Source: Roseiarcus sp963816065 | Lineage (GTDB): Bacteria > Pseudomonadota > Alphaproteobacteria > Rhizobiales > Beijerinckiaceae | Direction: 5' to 3' | Length of the DNA: 64,000 bases | Assembly (NCBI GenBank): GCA_963816065.1 | Contig: CAWFJG010000019.1 | Location: 258,462-322,461, forward strand | In this document: in pieces, positions 52,714-60,971 of the stretch | How the letters are laid out: each line of letters opens with the position of its first letter | How positions within the stretch are numbered: the stretch's first letter is position 1 | Position numbers and translations under genes: made by a program | Notes under the pieces: model-generated | Database searches by the model: none | Told to the model about the DNA's origin: nothing | Seen by the model: the letters and a program-made list of their open reading frames with translations, nothing else

Positions 52714-54666
52714 CTACGCTTCACGGCGGGTCGGCCGCTTTCGCTTGCTGGGAAGTCTCGGCTTGGCTCCACTCGTCGATTCGTCGTTCTTTTCCGCAGC
52801 CGAATGCGGCCCGACCGCCGGCGAAAGGCCGCCGGTCTGCGCCTGGAGGGCGGGCCGCGCCCGCGTCGAGGCCTCGACGTTCGGCGTCGGAAGCGCCTCG
52901 GTCGACGGCGACGCCGCGAGCCAGAAATTGAGTTCGGCCGACTTCACCTGATTGTCGGCGGTGAAGTAGGAGTCCTGCCAGCCGTCGTCCGTCGACAGGA
53001 AATGCCAGGCCTTTTCCTTCTCCGTGCTCAACCAATAGCGCCACGCGTAGTGATCGTAGACGTCGAGGCAATGGGCGGCGTAGGCCTCGGCGACTGCGCG
53101 ATGGTTGCGGATGATCGCCATGTTTTCGTCGTTGTTGTACGACGCGCGGTAGCCGAGGTTGTGGCTGCCGGTGATGACGACGCAGGTGTCGGAGAACGGA
53201 TCGACGACGACGATCTTGTCGTGAATGACCGCGTGGCCCGCCTGATTGAGTTCCGCCTCCCACTGCCCGAACGCGTCGCTCTTGGAAACGCCGCGGGCGT
53301 GAATGACGCGGTAGTCCTCGGGAACGGGCGGATCGCCCTTTTGATGTTTGTGCGGCTCTGCGTCGCCGTCGCTGCTGATCGCCGTCATGAAATCGCCGGC
53401 CGAGTCGGACGCCGTGACGGCGCCTCGGATGAACAGGGCGGGGTTTGCCTTCTGCGCCTCGGCGATCGCATCGACGATGCTCGGGCGTCCGGGCTCGAAG
53501 GCGAGAAAGACGATCGCCTGCCGCGCCTTGGCGATGATGTCGAAGACTTCGGCAAGATCCGGCGGCGTCTCTTCGTCCTTGCCGGGTTTGCTCGAGCGCG
53601 CATGCTCCGTGTTGGGGGAGAACCAGAGGTCCACCTCGCCACTGCCGTCCTCCAGCGGGATCGGGTCGAGCGTCTTGGCGTTCTCACCGCGGAAATCCGC
53701 CGATTGCAGCGCCTTTCCGCCCTCGCCCGGAGGATTGGTGTCGCCCTTCAGGCGCTTCCAGTAATCGAGATAGGCCCCGGCCAGCGCGGGAGAGCGGGCG
53801 ACGACGGCGTTGTTGGTCTGGGCGCAGAGCGCGTGCGCGGTCCAGTTGGTCGAGCCGAACAGCACCGCCTGCGGGCCGTTGTCGACCAGCACCTGAAACT
53901 TGTTGTGTCCGATATGGCCGCTCGGCATGAAGCGGTCGATCACGCCGAGCCCGGCCTGGCGGATTGCGTCGCGCTCGGCGGCGTACGTATCCCTGGTTTT
54001 CTCTTCGCCCGTGCCGCCGCCCGGCATGTTCGAGAGGATGACGTGCGCATGGGGCCCAAGCTTCTTCAGGTGATCGATCGCTTCCGGGTCCTCGAACTCG
54101 TAAAGGGCCGAGTACGTGTCGCCGCCGTCGCTTGCGGCTTCGTCGGAAAGCGTGGTCAGCGCTTCGATCAGCTGGCCCATCAGGTCGTCGCGCAGGGGAT
54201 CGCCGGGCTTGTCGATGTGCTCTTCGAGCGTCTCGGGGGTCTTGCCCCCGGCGTCGTCGAGCTTGTGGGCGGTCGCCTGGGTCGCGAGGATGCCGCGGTT
54301 GAAGTAGACGCTGAGCGTCCCGTAATGAGGGCTGAGCTGGATCGGGTTGCTGATCGCCGGACCAAAGGTCATCGGCTGGAGATTGCCGGGCGTTCCGCCC
54401 ATCGGAACGATCTTGTAACGGTAGGTCCCGCCCCGCTTGGCGTAGACGTCCTTCCAGTAGAACTTCTGGACAGGGTCGTCCGCTGTCGTCCGGCCGGGCT
54501 TTGTGGCGTCCTGATCGGGAAACGTCGCCATCGCGGGCAGGCAGGTCTCCGTGCCCGCCCGAATGTCGATCCGGTAGATGGCGAATCCCAGACACCCCGG
54601 CACTTTTCCGCCAAAGGTCCAGGCGACGACGGCAATATCGTTATTCGCGAATGCAACCGCTTTCAT
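52714..54666 (-). CDS. Phospholipase D-like (HKD) domain protein
   Basis: A 650-residue protein with two phospholipase-D active-site halves. The first is HNKFQVLVDNGPQAVLFGS with TNW after it, near residue 280; here five, not four, residues separate Lys and Asp. The second is HDKIVVVDPFSDTCVVITGS with HNLG, near residue 520, a perfect HxKx4D. The first 130 residues (NNDIAVVAWTFGGKVPGCLG) look like a fibronectin-type or other beta domain. No signal peptide is seen from the ATG at 54666. The substrate could be phospholipid or nucleic acid; nothing nearby decides. The 3' end is Arg/Lys/Pro-rich. Confidence 0.85.
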   Translation of the reverse strand: MKAVAFANNDIAVVAWTFGGKVPGCLGFAIYRIDIRAGTETCLPAMATFPDQDATKPGRTTADDPVQKFYWKDVYAKRGGTYRYKIVPMGGTPGNLQPMTFGPAISNPIQLSPHYGTLSVYFNRGILATQATAHKLDDAGGKTPETLEEHIDKPGDPLRDDLMGQLIEALTTLSDEAASDGGDTYSALYEFEDPEAIDHLKKLGPHAHVILSNMPGGGTGEEKTRDTYAAERDAIRQAGLGVIDRFMPSGHIGHNKFQVLVDNGPQAVLFGSTNWTAHALCAQTNNAVVARSPALAGAYLDYWKRLKGDTNPPGEGGKALQSADFRGENAKTLDPIPLEDGSGEVDLWFSPNTEHARSSKPGKDEETPPDLAEVFDIIAKARQAIVFLAFEPGRPSIVDAIAEAQKANPALFIRGAVTASDSAGDFMTAISSDGDAEPHKHQKGDPPVPEDYRVIHARGVSKSDAFGQWEAELNQAGHAVIHDKIVVVDPFSDTCVVITGSHNLGYRASYNNDENMAIIRNHRAVAEAYAAHCLDVYDHYAWRYWLSTEKEKAWHFLSTDDGWQDSYFTADNQVKSAELNFWLAASPSTEALPTPNVEASTRARPALQAQTGGLSPAVGPHSAAEKNDESTSGAKPRLPSKRKRPTRREA

Positions 54667-54959
54667 GGTCGCCCCCAGGGCCGTCGCGCGAGGTCCAACG
54701 GCCTCTTTCAAATTAAACACGAGAGGCAAGAAGGGGATGTGACCCCCCTCACGGTGCGAACAGGAGGCCGCCCGCTGCGGCCGCCATCCCTCGCCGCCTG
54801 GGGCCGGAACGATGCGCACGGCCCCGCTGGCCGGCGCCAAGGCCTGTCGATGCGACCTGCCGGATGCGGAAAACCACTTGCTGGAGGCCGCGCTGGAGAC
54901 GCATGCTCCTGCAATCGGCGCGCCGATACGCGGCCTTCTCGAACGGCATGGAGTTCACC

Positions 54960-55973
54960 ATGGTCGGCATTCCCCACCTGATGAAGGCCATGCTCGCCGC
55001 GGCGAAGGGCGAACCGCTGCAACTCGTGGAAGTTTCCACGCCTCATCCTGACCCAGGCGAAGCGCTGGTGCGGGTCGTGGCCAGCGCGGTCAATCCGCTC
55101 GACGCGAAAATCCGCGCCGGAATCGCCGATCACGCGCGCCAGCCGTTGCCAGCGATCCTCGGCATCGACATGGCGGGCGTCGTGGCGGCCGTGGGCAAAG
55201 AGACGACCCCGTTTCGGGAAGGCGATGCGGTGTACGGCATGGCGGGCGGGGTCGGCGGCCACCCGGGCTCGCTCGCCGAGTACATGGCGGTCGATGCGCG
55301 CCTTTTGGCCCGCAAGCCGGCAAACCTCACCATGCGCGAGGCGGCGTCTTTGCCTCTCGTCTTCATTACTGCGTGGGAGGGGCTGGTGGATCGCGCCGCC
55401 GTCCGCGCCGGGCATCGTGTCCTGGTTCGGGGTGGCGCTGGCGGGGTCGGCCAGATGGCGTTGCAGATCGCGGCCGCGCGAGGCGCGATCACCTTCGCGG
55501 CCGGCTCGTCCTCGGCCCGGGCGGCGATCGAGCGGCTGGGCGCGCGGTTCGTGGACAAGGCGGAAGCGCCCGCCGACGTCGTGGCGCGAGAAACCGCCGG
55601 CGTGGGCTTCGACATCGTGTTCGATACGGCCGGCGGGGCGTCGCTCGACTCCTCGTTCGCCGTGGTCCGACGCTTCGGCCACGTCGTCAGCGCCTTGGGC
55701 TGGGGCACGCACGCGCTGGCCCCACTGTCGTTCCGGGCCGCCAGCTATTCCGGCGTCTTCACGCTCTTGCCTCTGCTGACCGGCGAGGGGCGCACGCACC
55801 ATGGCGAGATCCTGGCCGAGGCCGCCAAGCTCGCCGAAGCGGGCAGACTGAGGCCTGCCCTGGATCCGCGCCGTTTCACGCTCGGCGCGGTCAACGAGGC
55901 CTATCGCTTGATCGAGACCGGCGCGGCGCGCGGCAAGCTGGTTGTCGATCTCAGCGAGGAGGCCGTATCATGA
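54960..55973 (+). CDS. MDR-superfamily NAD(P)H quinone oxidoreductase-like
   Basis: A zinc-free medium-chain reductase of the quinone oxidoreductase type, about 337 residues. Substrate half: LVRVVASAVNPLDAKIRAGI and LPAILGIDMAGVVAAVGKET. Cofactor half: VLVRGGAGGVGQMALQIAAA with the NADPH loop AGSSSARAAIERLGARFV. No structural zinc Cys cluster is present. I chose the ATG at 54960 (GGAG before it); the frame also allows 54981. Divergent from the phospholipase D-like gene. Confidence 0.87.
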   Translation: MVGIPHLMKAMLAAAKGEPLQLVEVSTPHPDPGEALVRVVASAVNPLDAKIRAGIADHARQPLPAILGIDMAGVVAAVGKETTPFREGDAVYGMAGGVGGHPGSLAEYMAVDARLLARKPANLTMREAASLPLVFITAWEGLVDRAAVRAGHRVLVRGGAGGVGQMALQIAAARGAITFAAGSSSARAAIERLGARFVDKAEAPADVVARETAGVGFDIVFDTAGGASLDSSFAVVRRFGHVVSALGWGTHALAPLSFRAASYSGVFTLLPLLTGEGRTHHGEILAEAAKLAEAGRLRPALDPRRFTLGAVNEAYRLIETGAARGKLVVDLSEEAVS

Positions 55974-56155
55974 GCGAGGTCGAGGCGTTCGGCGTGGCCC
56001 GGTGGAAGCCGCGTGTCGACCGCGCCGGCGCAGCGCAATGGCCATTTCGCGTGCGAGGCGGTTCAGCGCGGTCGCGCTGTTCGACCCGAGCGAGGTCGGC
56101 GCATTCAGGAACCGCGTAGCGCCGGCGCAAGGACGCAGCAGGAGGAGCCGCCGCC

Positions 56156-56482
56156 ATGTCTGAAACCGCGCCCGCCAAAGCCCGGCGCTACGCCAGTTTC
56201 CGAAAATTCTACCCATTCTATCTCGACGAGCACCGCAACGCCGCGTGCCGGCGGCTGCACGTGATCGGCAGCGCGCTCGTACTGGTGGCGCTCGGCGCAG
56301 CGATCGTGACGCGCAATCCGTGGCTCCTGATGCTGATGCCCGTGATCGGCTACGGCTTCGCCTGGGTCGGCCATTTCGCCTTCGAGAAGAACAGGCCGGC
56401 GACGTTTTCCTATCCGCTGTGGAGCCTGATGGGCGACTGGGTGATGTTCGCCGAGGTCGTCGCCGGGCGCAGGCCGTTCTGA
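56156..56482 (+). CDS. DUF962 (Mpo1-like) membrane protein
   Basis: A 108-residue two-helix membrane protein of the DUF962/Mpo1 family. FYPFYLDEHRNAACRRLHVI carries the conserved YLxEHxxxxxRxxH pattern with iron-binding His residues, and GYGFAWVGHFAFEKNRPATF the second conserved block. Yeast Mpo1 is a dioxygenase in 2-hydroxy fatty acid breakdown; the bacterial role is unknown. AGGAGGAG lies before the ATG. Confidence 0.9.
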   Translation: MSETAPAKARRYASFRKFYPFYLDEHRNAACRRLHVIGSALVLVALGAAIVTRNPWLLMLMPVIGYGFAWVGHFAFEKNRPATFSYPLWSLMGDWVMFAEVVAGRRPF

Positions 56483-56486
56483 AGGC

Positions 56487-57287
56487 TCACCGCGGCGCCG
56501 TCATATCGGCAAGAGCGTTGCGCATCGACGTGCTCGGGATGCCGAATAGCCCGCCATAGGGCATGTCGAGGTCCTGGATGACGAACACCGCCGACACGAT
56601 CGACGTGACCGAGAGGACGACCACGATCACCGTCACCGGATTGGGCGGCGCGGTGAGGCCGATGCTGGCGAACAGGATGACGAGCCAAAGGATCAGGACC
56701 CAGTAGAACGGCTGCGAGATCGAGGCGCGCGCCTGCTCGATCACCCGCCAGCGGCTCTTCTCCATGTCGCCGAACAGCGCCAGGCAGGACGTCTGCAGGC
56801 GTTGGTGAAGCGGATCGTCGGGGCCGAGCCTGCGCAGCCCGCTGCCGACCTCGTCGAGGATGGCGCCGAGCTTTGGGCTTTCGCCGGTCAGCGGGATGCC
56901 GGTCGTGTCCGGAACCTTGACCCCTTTGGGCTGTGGCTCGTCCGGCCAGGTGGTGGCGATCACCGTCGCCGTGTAGGACCGCATCTGTTCCTGCATCAAC
57001 GCGGTCTCGGGTCCGTAGTCGCGCAGGCAATGGTCGAGCTGGACAAGGGAGGCGGCGTAGGCGCCGCGTTCCGAGTAGGCGGCGTCGAAGCCGTTCTTCA
57101 CCGAATTCGTCAGGAGGCCGAGCACGATGGCGGTGAAGGTGACGAGCAGGTTGATCGACAGCTTAACCAGTTCGAAGGAATCGCGCGAACGATGCCGCTC
57201 CGGCAGCCGGGTCTTGACGACGAAGCCTCCCGCCGCAGCCGCGCAGAGGAGAGAAAACAGAAAACTCGTGGAAAGGATTCCCGGCAT
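56487..57287 (-). CDS. Bestrophin-like/DUF4239 membrane protein
   Basis: A 266-residue protein with four hydrophobic segments: LSTSFLFSLLCAAAAGGFVV, SINLLVTFTAIVLGLLTNSV, YWVLILWLVILFASIGLTAP and VTVIVVVLSVTSIVSAVFVI. The block VLGLLTNSVKNGFDAAYSER and the tail DMPYGGLFGIPSTSMRNAL match the DUF4239 'bestrophin-like' family of unknown function. Start ATG at 57287; the longer open frame to 57662 is not conserved. Convergent with DUF962, 4 bases apart. Confidence 0.8.
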   Translation of the reverse strand: MPGILSTSFLFSLLCAAAAGGFVVKTRLPERHRSRDSFELVKLSINLLVTFTAIVLGLLTNSVKNGFDAAYSERGAYAASLVQLDHCLRDYGPETALMQEQMRSYTATVIATTWPDEPQPKGVKVPDTTGIPLTGESPKLGAILDEVGSGLRRLGPDDPLHQRLQTSCLALFGDMEKSRWRVIEQARASISQPFYWVLILWLVILFASIGLTAPPNPVTVIVVVLSVTSIVSAVFVIQDLDMPYGGLFGIPSTSMRNALADMTAPR

Positions 57288-57418
57288 GGTCGACGTCGAG
57301 GGATAGACTGAGGGGGGGAGATTGTCACGGGCGGCGCACCTTGCGCGCGAAACTGTCGCCGCGCTAAGCGAGCGTGGCGGACGCCATCTATGAATGCGGC
57401 GCGGTCGCCGCCGGCAGC

Positions 57419-58273
57419 TCAACCCTTCTTCTTGGCGCCTTTTTCCGCCTTCAGCGCCGCGTGGTACTTCCGCCGGATGTCGTCGAGATCGACGGTCGGC
57501 TTGGGGAAGGCGAGCTTCAAGTCCTCCATCGTGTCGGCCATGATCTGCGACACTACGAGGTTGCGGAACCACTTGTGGTTTGCCGGGATCACGTACCAGG
57601 GCGCGTCCTTGACGCTCGTGGCGGCGATCACGTCCTCGAAGGCTTCGATGTAATCGTCCCACAGCGTGCGCTCCGAATAATCGGACTCGCTGATCTTCCA
57701 GTTGCGGTGCGGGTCCTCCAGGCGCTGGGCGAAGCGCGCCAGCTGCTCGTCCTTGCTGATGTGCAAGAAGAACTTGAGGATGGTCGTGCCGTTCTCGGCG
57801 AGCAGCTGCTCGAAATCGCGGATCCGCTTGATGCGCTCCGTCCAGGTGTCCTTGTCGATCAGCTTGTGGACGCGTGTGATGAGCACGTCCTCGTAATGCG
57901 AACGATTGAAGATCGCGATCTCGCCCTTACCGGGCGCATGCGGATGGACGCGCCAGAGAAAATCGTGCGCGAGCTCGAGCGGCGTCGGTTGCTTGAAGCC
58001 GACGACGCTGACGCCCTGCGGATTGACCACGCTGAAGACGTGCTTGATCGTACCGTCCTTGCCGCCGGCGTCGAGCGCCTGCAGGACCACGAGAATCGAA
58101 TGCTTGTGCTCGGCGTAGAGCAGCGCTTGCTGCTTCGTCAGCTCGCGCTCGTATGCTTGCATGTCCTCCTTGGCCGACTCCTCCGATTCGTGCTTGCCGG
58201 TGTCGGCCGGATCGCGCTTGCCGAGCTTCAGCTTGCTGTCCGGGCCGACTCGGAACGCCTTGCGATAGTCCAT
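57419..58273 (-). CDS. ppk2: Polyphosphate kinase 2 family protein
   Basis: A 284-residue PPK2 enzyme moving phosphate between polyphosphate and nucleotides. Walker A equivalent in ALDAGGKDGTIKHVFSVVNP near residue 67, Walker B region IAIFNRSHYEDVLITRVH and lid Arg residues in the block KISESDYSERTLWDDYIEAF; all typical. The family makes GTP/ATP from polyP or polyP from NTP; class cannot be fixed by eye. Single gene. Confidence 0.92.
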   Translation of the reverse strand: MDYRKAFRVGPDSKLKLGKRDPADTGKHESEESAKEDMQAYERELTKQQALLYAEHKHSILVVLQALDAGGKDGTIKHVFSVVNPQGVSVVGFKQPTPLELAHDFLWRVHPHAPGKGEIAIFNRSHYEDVLITRVHKLIDKDTWTERIKRIRDFEQLLAENGTTILKFFLHISKDEQLARFAQRLEDPHRNWKISESDYSERTLWDDYIEAFEDVIAATSVKDAPWYVIPANHKWFRNLVVSQIMADTMEDLKLAFPKPTVDLDDIRRKYHAALKAEKGAKKKG

Positions 58274-58410
58274 GGTCTCGGCTTGTCCCTATCGGCCGCT
58301 GCCGAGAGCGGGGCGCGGCTCGCTAAAGGACATTCAAGACGCCTTGTCGATGGCCGTCAATCGGCGCCAATCCTTCAAAGCGACCTCGCGCCGATTCTCA
58401 TGAGCCAGCG

Positions 58411-59383
58411 ATGACCTTGACGCCGAACGACAACGCCCCAGAACGGCCGAGCCCTCACCCGATCTGTCTCTTGATCCCGCCGGCGGACGAAGGCGAATTG
58501 CAGGACCTGACGGACGACATCCGCGCGCATGGCCTGATCGATCCCATCGTGCTCTTCGAGGGGATGATCCTGGACGGACGCAGCCGGGCCGCCGCTTGCG
58601 AACGCGCCGGCGTCGCGCCGCGCTACGTCCGGTTCGGCGGCGGCCGGGAAGACGCCTTGATCCTGGTGGTTTCGCACAACCTCAAGCGGCGTCACCTGAG
58701 CAAGCAGGCGATCGCCGACGCGCTGGTCGCCGCCGAAGATTTCAACCTGAATTAGTTGGGTCGAGCGGGCTGCCGACGGCGGAGACGCGGAAGCCGCGGC
58801 GCTCCGGAAGCCGAGCCCGTAATTAAAATTACGGCGCCGAAGACAGCCTCGAGCCGGAAATTGGCCCAGGCGGCGGGCGGCGTCGTCAGCCATGTCATGA
58901 TCGCCGCCACGCGCAAGGTCAAGGAGAAGGGCGAACCGGAATTGCAGGAGGCGGTGAAGCGGGGGCGCATCGGCGTCCAGGACGCGGCCAAGGCGGCCGA
59001 TCTGTCGCCGGAACAACAAAAGGCGATAGCCGTGGCGCCAAAACCGAGGAGAGCGGCGGCGGAGGCCGCCGAGGCGGCGAAGAACGCCGCCCGCGCGGGG
59101 CGGCGCTGAGGCGGGAAGCGAGAAGGACCCATCCGCGGCGCTGCGCAAGGCGTGGGAGGGCGCGAAGGCGCTGCGCCGCCTTTGGGAGACGGCGGACGAC
59201 AGAACCAAGGAATGGTTCGTGGGCGCGGTTCTGTTCGACTCCGACGAGGCCGCCGAGGCGAGCCGGCCCAGGGAGGGGGTTGAGTTCCCGCGCACAACTG
59301 CGGCGGCGTGCGCCCCGGACCCGGGGGGATCGGGACGAGAGCCTCAAAGAGTGACTGTTGCAGAAGGAATTGCTCGAAAGTGA
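58411..59383 (+). pseudogene. ParB/Noc-like N-terminal domain protein, interrupted
   Basis: Residues 1-110 form a ParB-N nuclease-like domain: DEGELQDLTDDIRAHGLIDP, IVLFEGMILDGRSRAAACER, ILVVSHNLKRRHLSKQAIAD. The frame meets TAG at 58753 and then continues in frame with a helix-turn-helix-like region (KEKGEPELQEAVKRGRIGVQ, DAAKAADLSPEQQKAIAV). A GGGG run near 59090 adds one base; past it ALRKAWEGAKALRRLWETAD follows, to TGA at 59383. Such proteins often sit on plasmids and islands and are not the chromosomal ParB. Two breaks favour a decayed gene, though one is a homopolymer and may be a call error. Confidence 0.6.
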
Positions 59384-59541
59384 GCCTTGCGCGAAAACGG
59401 GCCCTGGATGTCCCGTGCTCGACGTATGGCCGCCACCGCCGATCGAGACAGCGAACGCCGCAAGGCGGCGAGATAAGCAGGCCCCTGCTCCAGCCGGCGG
59501 CCACGTTCGACGCAGCACCGTTCGAGCGTTGGCAACAGCCA

Positions 59542-60834
59542 TCAAGGGCGCGACCCTACGCTCCAGATCGGCACAGGGCGACGTCGTTCTGTCAGCCGGC
59601 AACCTTGCAAAAGGATCTCGGCTGCCGCATCTTCCAGCGTCACTTTGATAATCTTAGCCATCTCGAATGCCACCAGCGGAGGCACCGAATTTCCAATTTG
59701 TCGAAATGATGTGTTCATAGTCCAGGAAAAGACAAAACCGTCCGGTAAATGAGCGGTTTGGCCGCCTCCCGGATCGAGATCGTCCGCCGCTGGCTGCCGT
59801 CATAATGGATGTGGCTGTAGCAATCCTTACCCAATGGGCCATTAGCGTGTGCGAGGGCGCATCTCGGACTAGCTTGCGCCAACGATTGGGAAAGTCTCGG
59901 TCGTGTAGGGCGGCACCATCGACTTCTGCAAAGCGATCCACTTCCTGCTGCCGTTCCGGATTCTCTTTCGGCTAGCTTCTGCCTTGAAGAGTTTAATGGC
60001 CGCTTCGTGCGCGGCGGGATATTGGTCGCCCTCGCGCATCGCCTCGAAGATATGCCCGTCACGAGGTAGCGCCCGGATTAAATGGTCCTGGATCCCCGCG
60101 GACGCCTCGAAGCCTGGCCATTGCCGCATTTCGATGGCATACTCTGACAAGCAGTCAGCCACTCGGTAAGGCATCCAGGTTTCAGGTCCGGGCCGCCGAA
60201 GCCGCGCTTCACGCCGTCTCCACTCAGTTCCTGGCAGACTCCGAAATGGCCTGTTCGGCTGTTACGGCGTCGGGAAGGGTTCGGTCCGGATGAATGGTTA
60301 TGTAAGCGCCGATACCGAACAAGTCCACATACTTTAGCGCGACCGACCGGCTGCCATGATAGCCCCTTGGTAACTTACATGACCGAGTTGGCGCAGGCAG
60401 CACGGGAAGTCTGCCCAGTTCTTTTCGATATGCGATCATGAAAACCCGGTCCCGCAGTTGCGGGACGCCGTAGAACGCGGCGTTTACTAACCCGTAGCGG
60501 GCCACGTAACCTAGGCCATCCAGCAGCTATGACGATTTCTGCCGCTACGTTGTAACCGCCCTGATTGAGCATGTCTGGAACGTTCTCGATCAGAATGGCC
60601 AGCGGACGGAGCCGGTCCACCCACCTGACATAGGTCAGATAAAGATTTCGACGATTATCCTTTATGTAGGCTTGAGGATTATTAGCCAAGTCCGCGAGCT
60701 TGGCCCGCCCGATCCTGGCATAGCTTTGACAGGGAGGCCCCCCAACAAGGACATCGACCGCGTCCTCCAGCAGCGCTTCGGTTTCCGCTCGGCGTCGGCG
60801 GCGAGATACAGCGTCGCGTCGGCAGCGTCCTGGA
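59542..60834 (-). pseudogene. C5 cytosine DNA methyltransferase, broken by several frameshifts and lacking its N-terminus
   Basis: Pieces of one cytosine-5 methylase appear in order in shifting frames. Motif IV with the catalytic Cys reads DVLVGGPPCQSYARIG (about 60710-60757). Motif VI follows in RPLAILIENVPDMLNQGGYN, motif VIII-like FYGVPQLRDRVFMIAYR, a target-recognition part MPYRVADCLSEYAIEMRQWP, then HLGKDCYSHIHYDGSQRRTI, and motif X in FRQIGNSVPPLVAFEMAK (about 59650-59710). At least five single-base shifts of both signs are needed (near 60523, 60242, 59890, 59835, 59755). Motif I (the FxGxG SAM loop) is missing. The segment is richer in A/T than the chromosome, so it was acquired. Likely dead. 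Confidence 0.7.
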
Positions 60835-60860
60835 AAGCCGGGGAGATCAGGTTCGGTGGT

Positions 60861-60971
60861 TTACGCGCCGGTCACGACCGGGCAGTCCTCGCGCCCGCCC
60901 CATTCCGCCCAGGAGCCGTCATAGAGGCCGACGACCGCATCCCCGGCCTCCTCGGCGGGGTTACGGTGACA
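60861..60971 (-). pseudogene. Fragment of 3-mercaptopyruvate sulfurtransferase (sseA-like), C-terminal end
   Basis: The minus strand to the stop at 60861 reads EEAGDAVVGLYDGSWAEWGG then REDCPVVTGA, the end of SseA/rhodanese proteins (pattern LYDGSWxEWGxRxDxPVxTG). The catalytic Cys region and all the rest are absent; the sequence on the far side of the intron does not continue the gene. A scrap left by rearrangement. Confidence 0.5.

Noticed and set aside
52804..54981. A 725-codon open frame on the plus strand
   Set aside because: Antisense of the phospholipase D-like gene, which has both HKD motifs; typical GC-rich shadow frame.
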